Numbered from the stretch's first letter, positions 1 to 6,143 are shown. The stretch: DNA of 14,041 bases from Clostridia bacterium (GCA_900767195.1 CAAFYG010000134.1:1-14041), one strand, 5' to 3'. Program-made: numbers and translations. The notes: generated by a model not told the origin, from the sequence alone.

Positions 1-1419
1 ATCCGTCACCGTTACAGGCCCGCCCTCGGCAATCTGCTGCTTGAAAAGCGGAATCACCGAGCCGTTCGAGCCGAGTACGTTGCCGAAACGCACCGCCACG
101 AATTTTGTGTGCGCGCTGTGCTTGCCGATCGTCTGAACGATCATTTCGCAAATTCGCTTCGTGCAGCCCATCACGTTGGTGGGATTTACGGCTTTATCCG
201 TAGAAATCTGCACAAACGTTTCCACGGCAAATTCGTCGGCAAGCCGCGCTACGTTCAGCGTGCCGAACACATTGTTTTTCACCGCCTCGTTCGGACTTGT
301 TTCCATCAGCGGCACGTGCTTGTGCGCCGCCGCATGAAAAACGATCTGCGGGCGGTATTTTTCGAAAACGTCGCGCATTTTGCCGATGTCGCGCACGCTT
401 GCAATCAGCGTTAAAAGGTTGAGGTTATCATGATATTTCCGCTTCAATTCCTGCTCGATGGCGTAAGCGTTATTTTCATAAATATCCAGCACAATCAGCC
501 GTTTTGGGTGATGGGTGGCAATCTGGCGGCAAAGCTCGCTGCCGATCGAGCCGCCCCCGCCCGTCACAAGCACCGTTTTATTTTCGATGTAGCCGAGAAT
601 CTGATTTAAATCCACCTGCACCTGTTCTCTGCCGAGAAGATCGGTAATTTCCACGTCGCGGAATTGCGAAATCGTCACTTTTCCGTCGGCAAGCTCGTAA
701 ATTCCGGGAAGAATTTTCACGGGTTTTTTACACTCTTTCAGAATATTGATAATCTCTTTCTGCCGCTGCCGCGTGGCGGAAGGAATGGCGAAAAAGATCT
801 CGTCCACATCGTATTTTTTCGCCATCTGCGGCGCAGAAGCGATATCTCCCACGATTTTTACGTTTAAAATATGTTTTCCGATCTTGTTTTTATCGTCGTC
901 TAAAATACACACCGCACGATACTTGGCGCGGGCGGTACATTGTTCTTTTACGATCAAGAGCGCAGATTCGCCGCCGCCCACGAGCATCACGCGCTTTTTA
1001 TCCTGAAATCCCCTGCGAAAAAACACGCGCAACGCATTATTCAATCGCTTACAAAAGCGCGAATACACGGCAAAATTCATTAAAAATATGCCGAAAACCA
1101 GCACCGTGGCTACGGAAACCACGCTCTGACGCGTAATCGCCGCAAAAACGAGATTCAATACGGTTTGCAAAGCAATCGCAAGCAGAATCCTAAACGCGTC
1201 GAACAACGTAGCGAGCGAAAATACGATAGCGTACCCTTGCGCGAAAAACAAACACGCAACGGTAAATAAAACGTTCGCGCCCATCCATACCGCGATTTCA
1301 CCGCCGAACGGCGCGGTTTGCGTAACAAAAAAAGCGATCGTTTCCGCAAGAAGAACCGAAAGCACGTCCATCAGAAGCAAAAACGTCGCGTGTCCCTTTT
1401 TAGTATGCCAAAATTTCAT
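1..1419 (-). CDS. Membrane-anchored nucleotide-sugar dehydratase, FlaA1/CapD family (3' end cut off by window edge)
   Basis: I translated this gene by hand: 473 codons stay open from an ATG at 1419 to the window edge, so the C-terminus is missing. Residues 10-120 hold about four hydrophobic segments, the membrane anchor. A Rossmann-type domain follows with VGGGES at 147-152. The catalytic short-chain dehydrogenase domain begins with the NAD(P)-binding motif TGGGGSIGSE at 286-295 and continues with STDKA at 406-410 and MGCTK at 417-421. The Met-x-x-x-Lys pair replaces the usual Tyr-x-x-x-Lys, as is typical of UDP-N-acetylglucosamine 4,6-dehydratases of the FlaA1/WbpM/CapD group. The likely role is making a modified UDP-amino sugar at the inner membrane for surface polysaccharide or glycan. 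AGGA lies 7 bases upstream of the ATG, and an in-frame TGA at 1432-1434 blocks any longer start. The exact sugar product cannot be told from sequence. Confidence 0.93.
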   Translation of the reverse strand, partial: MKFWHTKKGHATFLLLMDVLSVLLAETIAFFVTQTAPFGGEIAVWMGANVLFTVACLFFAQGYAIVFSLATLFDAFRILLAIALQTVLNLVFAAITRQSVVSVATVLVFGIFLMNFAVYSRFCKRLNNALRVFFRRGFQDKKRVMLVGGGESALLIVKEQCTARAKYRAVCILDDDKNKIGKHILNVKIVGDIASAPQMAKKYDVDEIFFAIPSATRQRQKEIINILKECKKPVKILPGIYELADGKVTISQFRDVEITDLLGREQVQVDLNQILGYIENKTVLVTGGGGSIGSELCRQIATHHPKRLIVLDIYENNAYAIEQELKRKYHDNLNLLTLIASVRDIGKMRDVFEKYRPQIVFHAAAHKHVPLMETSPNEAVKNNVFGTLNVARLADEFAVETFVQISTDKAVNPTNVMGCTKRICEMIVQTIGKHSAHTKFVAVRFGNVLGSNGSVIPLFKQQIAEGGPVTVTD

Positions 1420-1511
1420 TCCGTTATCCTGTCACGCCGAAAAAATTCCCATCTTCCGCAGCCGTTAATTCCGCAAAAGTATTTTCATGCGCTTACCTTT
1501 CAATATATTCT

Positions 1512-1540
1512 ATTTTATCACGTTTTATCAATTCTGTCAA
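1512..1540 (-). promoter_or_regulatory. Sigma-A type promoter for the CapD-family gene
   Basis: On the minus strand TTGACA (1535-1540) and TAAAAT (1512-1517) are separated by exactly 17 bases. Transcription would start near 1505, giving an 80-90 base leader before the ATG at 1419. This separates the polysaccharide gene from the upstream pseudouridine synthase gene. Confidence 0.85.
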
Positions 1541-1610
1541 GGGAACAAGCGACAAAACACGACAAACCGTCGTATTTTTTTCACATATTTTACATTTTTC
1601 GACAATTTTT

Positions 1611-2672
1611 TCAAGGTTTGCCGGCTACGGCAAAAAATTCTTTCGGCACGGGCGAAACAAACGAAATACTCTCCCCGCTCTCGGGAAGGCGCAGCGCAAG
1701 GCGCGAAGCATGCAGTCCAAGCCGCTTCAACGGAGAATTTTGCGGCGAATTAAACGCCGTATCCGCGCCGCCGTATTTCTCGTCGCCAACCACGGGATGC
1801 CCCGCCGCCTTCATCGCCACGCGGATCTGATTTTTTCTGCCGCTGTCGATTTCCACGCGAAGCAGCGAAAATTTTCCGTTTTCTTTCACCGTTTCGTAGC
1901 GGGTTACGGCGCGTTTGCCCTCGCGCGGGGAAACGCAATACACCAGATGGTTTTTGTCCTCTTTCAGATAAGAAACGATCTCGCCGCTTTTTTCTTCGAA
2001 TACGCCCGAAACCACGGCATAATATTCGCGCTGTTCCACAAGCTCGTTCCAATGCATGCGCAGCATTGAATGAAGCTTGATATCCTTTGCGAACGCAAGC
2101 ACGCCCGAAGTTTCTTTATCGATGCGGTGCAGCACGTAGGCGCGCTCTTTTTTCCCTTTCTGCCGCAGGTATTCCTCCGCGATATAATACGCCGAAAGTC
2201 GCTCGTCGTCGCTTTCCACCGATAAGAGTCCCGCCGGCTTATCCAGCACCAGAAACCGCTCGTCTTCGAAAATGATTTTCGGCAGCGGCAACCTCGCCGC
2301 ACGCTCCGACGCGCCGTTTTTCCCACGCTCGCGCCCCTTTTCTCTTGCCTCGTCGTTGCGGGAAATCCCCGCAACTTTCGCCGCGCGGGTTTTCGAAATG
2401 CGGATCTCGTCGTCTTTTGCAAGCGGAAAATCAAACTGCTTTTCCGCCCTGCCGTTCACAAGCACCTTTCCGCCCGAAAGCAGAGATTTCACGTTGTTTC
2501 GCGACTGATTGCACTTTTTCAGCAGAAATTCCAGCAGCGTATCGCTGCGCGGCACCACATACCTCGCCGTGTATTCCGCCTTTGTTTTGTGCGCTTCTTT
2601 CGCCGCACCGCGCGCCGTTTCTTTCGAATTTTCGCGCTTTTTCGTATACAATTTTCTCTTTCCCTCGCGCAT
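1611..2672 (-). CDS. RluA-family 23S rRNA/tRNA pseudouridine synthase
   Basis: The 353-residue protein converts uridine to pseudouridine in structured RNA. An S4 RNA-binding domain spans about residues 42-93. The catalytic domain carries the RluA motif HRIDKETSG at 182-190, whose Asp185 is the expected nucleophile. Further on are GRKNQIRVAMKAAGHPVVGD and LGLHASRLALRLP, both typical of RluA/RluD relatives. Two stretches are odd: a very basic 38-residue N-terminus before S4, and a roughly 35-residue charged linker (about 95-130) between S4 and the catalytic domain. Both could help RNA binding. The ATG at 2672 is preceded by AAAGGGA, a weak ribosome binding site. The gene lies downstream of yebC, separated by hairpins. 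Which uridine is modified cannot be told, so I give no symbol. Confidence 0.95.
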   Translation of the reverse strand: MREGKRKLYTKKRENSKETARGAAKEAHKTKAEYTARYVVPRSDTLLEFLLKKCNQSRNNVKSLLSGGKVLVNGRAEKQFDFPLAKDDEIRISKTRAAKVAGISRNDEAREKGRERGKNGASERAARLPLPKIIFEDERFLVLDKPAGLLSVESDDERLSAYYIAEEYLRQKGKKERAYVLHRIDKETSGVLAFAKDIKLHSMLRMHWNELVEQREYYAVVSGVFEEKSGEIVSYLKEDKNHLVYCVSPREGKRAVTRYETVKENGKFSLLRVEIDSGRKNQIRVAMKAAGHPVVGDEKYGGADTAFNSPQNSPLKRLGLHASRLALRLPESGESISFVSPVPKEFFAVAGKP

Positions 2673-2690
2673 ATTCTTTTCCCTTTTATA

Positions 2691-2740
2691 AAACTTTTTC
2701 GCCCTTTCCGCGCCCCTACGGCATACGGAAAAGGCGAAAA
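2691..2740 (-). terminator. Long stem-loop between yebC and the pseudouridine synthase gene, possible terminator
   Basis: A 15-base inverted repeat (2696-2710 against 2726-2740) encloses a 15-base loop. In the minus-strand RNA every position pairs, with one U-G wobble, while in the plus-strand RNA the same site is a C-A mismatch. It therefore seems to work in the minus direction. It is followed by AG and only four Ts, so termination is probably incomplete. It could also stabilise or help process the mRNA. Confidence 0.55.
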
Positions 2741-2749
2741 TTTCTTTAC

Positions 2750-2765
2750 CCGCCGGATTCGGCGG
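2750..2765 (-). other. Short GC-rich hairpin just after the yebC stop
   Basis: CCGCCG and CGGCGG flank a 4-base loop, starting 11 bases after the yebC stop codon. No run of Ts follows on either strand, so it is not a standard intrinsic terminator. Together with the larger hairpin 10 bases further downstream it may protect the 3' end of the yebC message. Confidence 0.45.
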
Positions 2766-2776
2766 TTAAAAAATGC

Positions 2777-3571
2777 TTACTCTTCGTCCTCGTCGGGAAG
2801 ATCCACGTTGTGGTACACTTCCTGCACGTCGTCCAATTCTTCCAAAGCGTCGAGCATGTTCGTGAAAACGCGCACTTTGTCCTCGGGCAGCGTAATCTTG
2901 TTCTGCGGGATCATTGCCACTTCCGCCTGCACGAAACGGATTTTCGGCTCTTCGTCGTCGCCGTGACGCGATTTCGGCGCGGCTGCCATCAGCTCTTTGT
3001 TCTTCTCTTCGAAATACTTTCTCACGTCCGAAAACGCTTCGGGCGAAGTGAAAATTTCGTACACGTCGTCGCTTACCGCCACGTCGTCCGCGCCCGCGTC
3101 CAAGGCGTATTCCGTCATGGTGTCCTCGTCCAGCTCGGGCGTGCGCTCGATCACGATATAGCCCTTGTTATCGAAGTTATACGATACGCAGCCGGTGTTA
3201 CCCATCGAGCCGCCGTGCTTGCCCATAATCGCGCGGATATCGCCGGCCGTGCGGTTGTTGTTGTCCGTCAGCGTGGTGATAATCACCGCCGACCCCGCAG
3301 GGCCGTACCCTTCGTAAGTCAGTTCCTTGTAGTCCGCCCCCGAAAGCTCGCCCGCCGCCTTTTTAATCGACCGCTGAATGTTGTCGTTGGGCATGTTTGC
3401 CGCTTTGGCTTTCGCGATAATATCGGCAAGCTTGCTGTTTGTATCGGGGTTGGGGTTGCTCTTCGCCGCCACGGCAATCTCTCTGCCGATCTTCGTGAAA
3501 ATCTTACCTCTCGCCGCGTCCGCCTTGCCTTTTTTTGCCTGTATATTGTGCCATTTGCTATGTCCTGACAT
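2777..3571 (-). CDS. yebC: YebC/TACO1 family protein
   Basis: The 264-residue protein starts with the family signature MSGHSKWHNIQAKKGKADA and continues with KIFTKIGREI and a conserved NPDTNSKL / AKAANMPNDNI region. The family was long annotated as a transcriptional regulator. More recent work on YebC and mitochondrial TACO1 points to a role in translation, helping ribosomes through proline-rich stretches, which fits the translation genes around it. The C-terminus is strongly acidic (VDLPDEDEE) and the protein is slightly longer than the usual 240-250 residues. AGGAGA lies 8 bases before the ATG. The gene starts 31 bases after the SpoU methyltransferase stop with no promoter visible between them, so the two are probably cotranscribed. 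Confidence 0.97.
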   Translation of the reverse strand: MSGHSKWHNIQAKKGKADAARGKIFTKIGREIAVAAKSNPNPDTNSKLADIIAKAKAANMPNDNIQRSIKKAAGELSGADYKELTYEGYGPAGSAVIITTLTDNNNRTAGDIRAIMGKHGGSMGNTGCVSYNFDNKGYIVIERTPELDEDTMTEYALDAGADDVAVSDDVYEIFTSPEAFSDVRKYFEEKNKELMAAAPKSRHGDDEEPKIRFVQAEVAMIPQNKITLPEDKVRVFTNMLDALEELDDVQEVYHNVDLPDEDEE

Positions 3572-3602
3572 CGTTAATTTCTCCTGTTTTTATTCAAATA
3601 AT

Positions 3603-4412
3603 TTACAAAAATTTTTCACGGCGCAGCGCGTACATACACACCGCCGCCGCTACGCCGGCGTTCAGGCTTTCCTGCGTGCCGCGCATGGGAATCGCCACCG
3701 TATGCGCCGCAAGTTTTTTCACTTCTTTTGAAAGACCGTTCGCCTCGTTGCCGATCGCCAGCGCGATTTTTCCGTTTTTGTCCGCCGCGCCGCAAACTTC
3801 TTCCGCGCGGAATGTAAACACGTTTTCGCCGCCCATATCCGCCGCGATCACCGGCACGTTTTCAAAAAGCGCGGACAATTCTTCGCGCGAAATCTTATAA
3901 AGCTTCGTGAAAAATATGCCGCTCATGCTCGAACGCACGCATTTCGGCGAATACGCGTCGGCGCAGTCCGCCAGATAAATTTCGCCGTATCCCGCCGCGT
4001 TTGCCGTGCGGATAATCGTGCCTAAATTCCCGGGATCGGCTACGCCGTCTAAAATAAGGCAATCGTCCTCGGGCGCGCGCGGCGTGTTTGCGGGAATTTG
4101 CACTTCTAAAATCACGCCCTGCGGCGTTTTTTCTTCGGAAAGAAACGAAAACGCGCTTTCGGAAAGATATGAAATTTTATCTTCGCCCAAGCCGCGTTTT
4201 TCAAGCAATGCGAAAATTTCTTCCGCACGCTTTCCCGCGTAGTTTTCCGAAAAATAAGCCCGCAGCACGCACATTTCCGAGCGCAGACATTCCGCCGCAA
4301 GTTTCTCGCCTTCCGCCAAAAACGCGCCGTATTCCCTGCGCCCTTTTTTTTCTTTCAAAGCTGCGGCGCGCCTGATGGCCGGATTGCTTTTCGATGAAAT
4401 AATCGTATTCAA
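3603..4412 (-). CDS. TrmH/SpoU-family RNA 2'-O-methyltransferase
   Basis: The 269-residue enzyme belongs to the SPOUT (knotted) class that moves a methyl group from S-adenosylmethionine to a ribose 2'-OH in rRNA or tRNA. An N-terminal RNA-binding part (about 1-110) starts with the typical SKSNPAIRRAAALKEKKGR. The three SpoU motifs follow: LDGVADPGNLGTIIRTANAAG split over 121-141 (with the conserved Asn and Arg), IGNEANGLS at 220-228 and IPMRGTQESLN at 241-251, which form the knot and cofactor site. Translation starts at TTG (4412), because GGAGG lies 7 bases upstream and no ATG fits. The target base is not clear; the closest types are RlmB-like or TsnR-like enzymes. Upstream is a repeat-rich spacer without a convincing promoter. 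Confidence 0.93.
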   Translation of the reverse strand: MNTIISSKSNPAIRRAAALKEKKGRREYGAFLAEGEKLAAECLRSEMCVLRAYFSENYAGKRAEEIFALLEKRGLGEDKISYLSESAFSFLSEEKTPQGVILEVQIPANTPRAPEDDCLILDGVADPGNLGTIIRTANAAGYGEIYLADCADAYSPKCVRSSMSGIFFTKLYKISREELSALFENVPVIAADMGGENVFTFRAEEVCGAADKNGKIALAIGNEANGLSKEVKKLAAHTVAIPMRGTQESLNAGVAAAVCMYALRREKFL

Positions 4413-4454
4413 GGGCGCACCTCCGCGCGATTTCCGCCGCTTTTCGCGTCTTTT

Positions 4455-4560
4455 CGTTCAGTCTTTCCCGTCGGCTTTGTAAAGCCGTTGTTCGGCCGTT
4501 TTTAACTTTCAATCTTTCCGCGGCAATTGCCCGGCCGTTGTTCGGCCGATTTTCAGTCTT
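4455..4560. repeat. Imperfect direct repeat with embedded hairpins upstream of the SpoU methyltransferase gene
   Basis: On the plus strand TTCAGTCTTTCC (4457), TTCAATCTTTCC (4508) and TTCAGTCTTTTGC (4552) recur 51 and 44 bases apart. Between them the core GCCGTTGTTCGGCCG occurs twice, around 4484-4498 and 4533-4547. Each core folds into a small stem with a TTGTT loop, CGGCCG on both sides in the second copy. A further hairpin, GGCTTT-GT-AAAGCC, lies at 4473-4486. The stretch 4413-4588 holds no gene I can support, and no clear -10 box on the minus strand. The repeat would lie in the 5' leader of the methyltransferase message. Confidence 0.7.
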
Positions 4561-4588
4561 TTGCGAAGAAATCGGCGCAATTTCAATG

Positions 4589-4627
4589 AAAAAAGCCCTC
4601 CGGAAATGCACTCCAAAAGGCTTTTTT
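4589..4627 (-). terminator. Intrinsic terminator of the infC-rpmI-rplT operon
   Basis: AAAAAAGCC (4589-4597) pairs with GGCTTTTTT (4619-4627). In the minus-strand RNA the stem extends inwards by seven more pairs, three of them G-U, to a 7-base loop. The minus strand ends in a run of six Ts. It lies about 85 bases after the rplT stop and would end the ribosomal protein operon. Confidence 0.88.
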
Positions 4628-4677
4628 GCTATTTTCAGCCGCTTAAAATGCCGCTTTATGCTACTTTCATGCCGCTT
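4628..4677. repeat. Short degenerate direct repeat between rplT and its terminator
   Basis: TGCTATTTTCA-GCCGCTT (4628-4645) and TGCTACTTTCATGCCGCTT (4659-4677) are near copies, and a third partial copy, AAAATGCCGCTT, lies between them (4645-4656). There is no reading frame of note. It looks like a small local duplication in the 3' untranslated part of the rplT message. Confidence 0.55.
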
Positions 4678-4711
4678 CTTCCGCCGCAACCGCGAAGGAT
4701 AAAGCCGAGTC

Positions 4712-5062
4712 TTAAAGCGCCGCTTTTGCCTTTTCGGCAAGCTGCGCAAACGCTTTCTCGTCGTTTACGGCAAGTTCCGCAAGCACTTTTCTGTTCAGAT
4801 CGATCTTCGCCGCGGAAAGCCCGTGCATAAACTTGCTGTAAGAAAGCCCGTTCAATCTTGCCGCCGCGTTGATACGCACGATCCAGAGTTTTCTGAAATC
4901 TCTCTTTCTTCTTCTTCTGCCGATGTAGGCATAATTCAAAGACTTCATCACCGCTTCGCGGGCAATGCGATACGATTTGCTCTTATTTCCGAAATAGCCT
5001 TTCGCAAGCTTAAAAATTTTTCTACGCTTTTTAATGGCGTTCACGCCTCTTTTAATACGCAT
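4712..5062 (-). CDS. rplT: 50S ribosomal protein bL20
   Basis: The 116-residue basic protein matches bL20 over its full length: MRIKRGVNAIKKRRKIFKLA, GYFGNKSKSYRIA, NYAYIGRRRRKRDFRKLWI, RINAAARLNGLSYSKFM. It binds 23S rRNA early in large-subunit assembly and in Bacillota also represses its own operon by binding the infC leader. AGGAGA lies 8 bases before the ATG. It is the last gene of infC-rpmI-rplT, 15 bases after rpmI, and is followed by a strong terminator. The leader upstream of infC (5918-6069) has the pairings expected of this feedback. Confidence 0.99.
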   Translation of the reverse strand: MRIKRGVNAIKKRRKIFKLAKGYFGNKSKSYRIAREAVMKSLNYAYIGRRRRKRDFRKLWIVRINAAARLNGLSYSKFMHGLSAAKIDLNRKVLAELAVNDEKAFAQLAEKAKAAL

Positions 5063-5077
5063 GTTTCTCTCTCCTTA

Positions 5078-5278
5078 TTAGTCCTTGTACGGTATCATGT
5101 TCTTCACCGTCTTTTCCTGCGTTGTGGAAACGAGGGTAGACTGACGAAGATTTCTTCTTCTCTTGCTGGTCTTGGTTTCGGCTTTGTGGTTCTTGCCGCC
5201 GTGCGGTCTGTTCACCTTACCGCTGCCCGTCAGCCAAAAACGCTTTTTCGTACCGCTATGGGATTTCTGTTTAGGCAT
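5078..5278 (-). CDS. rpmI: 50S ribosomal protein bL35
   Basis: The 66-residue protein starts MPKQKSHSGTKKRF and has the bL35 pattern GSGKVNRPHGGKNH, KTSKRRRNLRQ and the closing KNMIPYKD. It is a small basic component of the large ribosomal subunit. GGAGG lies 9 bases before the ATG. It sits in the middle of the infC-rpmI-rplT operon, 15 bases before rplT. A hairpin (5322-5349) lies in the 88-base gap to infC. Confidence 0.99.
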   Translation of the reverse strand: MPKQKSHSGTKKRFWLTGSGKVNRPHGGKNHKAETKTSKRRRNLRQSTLVSTTQEKTVKNMIPYKD

Positions 5279-5321
5279 ATAACTTGTCCTCCGAATGATA
5301 ATTTCTTAATTTATTCTGCTC

Positions 5322-5349
5322 CGTCCCGTCGCAAAAAGCGCGCGGAACG
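5322..5349 (-). other. Hairpin in the infC-rpmI gap
   Basis: In the minus-strand RNA CGTTCCG pairs with CGGGACG (seven pairs, one G-U), with a further CGC/GCG pairing inside across a loop containing five Us. There is no T run behind it, so it is not a terminator. It could be a processing site or part of translational control of rpmI and rplT. Confidence 0.45.
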
Positions 5350-5366
5350 CTACATCAGCTGAATTT

Positions 5367-5915
5367 TTACTTTTTCGCCGTTTTCGTATCGGCTTTCGCG
5401 GGAGATAACACCATCACGATGTTTCTGCCCTCGGCAAGCGGCGGCTTATCCATCGCGGCTTTATTGTCGAGCATTGCGAAAAAGCGGTTCATCACGTCCA
5501 CGCCCATCGAAGAACGCCCCATCTGTCTGCCGCGCATACGAATGGAAACTTTCACCTTATTTCCGTCGGTGAGGAATTCGATCGCCTTTTTCGCTTTAAT
5601 GTTCAGATCGCCCACGTCGATGGTCATGGAAAGGTAAATTTCCTTAATTTCCACGGTTTTCTGATTTTTGCGATTTTCCTTTTCGCGCTTCGCCTGCTCG
5701 AATTTGAATTTCCCGTAATTCATAATCTTGCAAACGGGCGGCACAGCCTGCGGCGAAATTTTCACAAGATCGAGATTTTCCTCTTCCGCAAGGCGCAAAG
5801 CTTCCGCCGCGCTCATCACGCCGAGCATCTCGCCCGTGGAAGCAATCACTCTGATTTCTCTGTCGCGGATTTCTCCGTTCATCTGATATTGGTCTTTGAT
5901 CGTTTTGTACCTCAC
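5367..5915 (-). CDS. infC: Translation initiation factor IF-3
   Basis: IF-3 binds the 30S subunit, keeps it apart from 50S and checks the start codon and initiator tRNA. The N-terminal domain shows NGEIRDREIRVI, GEMLGVMSAAEAL and DLVKISPQAVPPVCKIMNYGKFKFE. The lysine-rich linker and C-terminal domain follow, with KNQKTVEIKEIYLSMTIDVGDL and KVKVSIRMRGRQMG. The open frame reaches back to a GTG at 5915 (182 residues), given here as the outer limit. That GTG has no ribosome binding site. I think translation really begins at ATC 5898-5900 (177 residues), 8 bases after GAGGT. infC commonly uses such a non-AUG start so that IF-3 limits its own synthesis. An ATG at 5882 would cut into the conserved N-terminus. 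Promoter and attenuator lie upstream, and rpmI and rplT follow. Confidence 0.97.
   Translation of the reverse strand: MRYKTIKDQYQMNGEIRDREIRVIASTGEMLGVMSAAEALRLAEEENLDLVKISPQAVPPVCKIMNYGKFKFEQAKREKENRKNQKTVEIKEIYLSMTIDVGDLNIKAKKAIEFLTDGNKVKVSIRMRGRQMGRSSMGVDVMNRFFAMLDNKAAMDKPPLAEGRNIVMVLSPAKADTKTAKK
5898..5912 (-). promoter_or_regulatory. infC: Ribosome binding site and probable ATC start codon of infC
   Basis: On the minus strand GAGGT (within 5908-5912) is followed by 8 bases and then ATC (5898-5900), which opens the frame as I/M-KDQYQMNGEIR, a normal N-terminus for IF-3. The GTG at 5915 and the ATG at 5882 both lack a properly spaced ribosome binding site. Non-AUG starts (AUU, AUC, AUA) are an established autoregulatory feature of infC. 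Confidence 0.6.
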
Positions 5916-5962
5916 ATAAAAAATACAGGGCCGCTTTGCACAAGCAACCCCGTTTTTCTCAT
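5912..5962 (-). CDS. Possible 16-residue leader peptide running through the infC attenuator
   Basis: An ATG at 5962 opens a 16-codon frame (MRKTGLLVQSGPVFFM) ending in a TGA at 5912-5914 that overlaps the infC ribosome binding site. A modest AAGG lies 10 bases upstream of the ATG. The frame covers the whole terminator hairpin. I have no homology evidence, and it may be chance. Confidence 0.25.
   Translation of the reverse strand: MRKTGLLVQSGPVFFM
5918..5952 (-). terminator. Attenuator terminator in the infC leader
   Basis: In the minus-strand RNA CGGGGTTGCTT pairs with AAGCGGCCCTG across a GTGCA loop (5926-5952). The bases TA and a run of six Ts (5918-5923) follow directly. It stands immediately before infC, so it must be conditional rather than a simple end of transcription. 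Confidence 0.8.
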
Positions 5963-6069
5963 AAATACCGCGCCTTGAAATTCTTACGAAATTCTTACGA
6001 ACGCTTTCGAAAAACTATCGAGCCGTACCGATTAAAACCGCACGGCGAGAAGGTTTGCTTCTGCTTTGC
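5918..6069 (-). promoter_or_regulatory. infC operon leader, L20-leader-like attenuator
   Basis: The roughly 150-base leader contains two mutually exclusive pairings. An early segment (6052-6064; GCAGAAGCAAACC in the RNA) can pair 11 of 13 positions with the 5' arm of the terminator hairpin (5938-5951), which would prevent termination. In Bacillus subtilis, ribosomal protein L20 controls infC-rpmI-rplT by this kind of attenuation. Since rplT is the last gene of this operon, the same feedback is likely here. I inferred the pairing by eye and did not use a covariance model. Confidence 0.7.
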
Positions 6070-6075
6070 CTTACT

Positions 6076-6104
6076 ATATTATCATATCGCGTAAAGCAAG
6101 TCAA
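6076..6104 (-). promoter_or_regulatory. Sigma-A type promoter of the infC-rpmI-rplT operon
   Basis: On the minus strand TTGACT (6099-6104) and TAATAT (6076-6081) are 17 bases apart. Transcription would start near 6069, about 150 bases before infC. The promoter lies in the 40-base gap after the isomerase-like gene, so the translation operon can be expressed independently of thrS. Confidence 0.88.
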
Positions 6105-6143
6105 GCGTTTTTCCGCCGTTTCGAAAAATTTCCGCAAAAATTT

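Noticed and set aside
1558..1580. ACGAC-AAACC-GTCGT hairpin followed by a T run on the plus strand
   Set aside because: The stem is only five pairs and no plus-strand gene lies upstream. On the minus strand, where it could end the RluA-type gene, the T run is on the wrong side.
2345..3568. Long plus-strand open frame (407 codons) antisense to yebC and the RluA-type gene
   Set aside because: It overlaps two clearly conserved minus-strand genes, has no recognisable domain, and follows from the codon bias of the opposite strand.
4455..4677. Repeats considered as a CRISPR array
   Set aside because: There are only two or three imperfect copies with unequal spacing and no cas genes nearby.
4201..4749. 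Minus-strand frame of 182 codons across the rplT terminator
   Set aside because: It overlaps rplT and the SpoU gene in another frame, crosses a strong terminator, and has a composition typical of out-of-frame translation.
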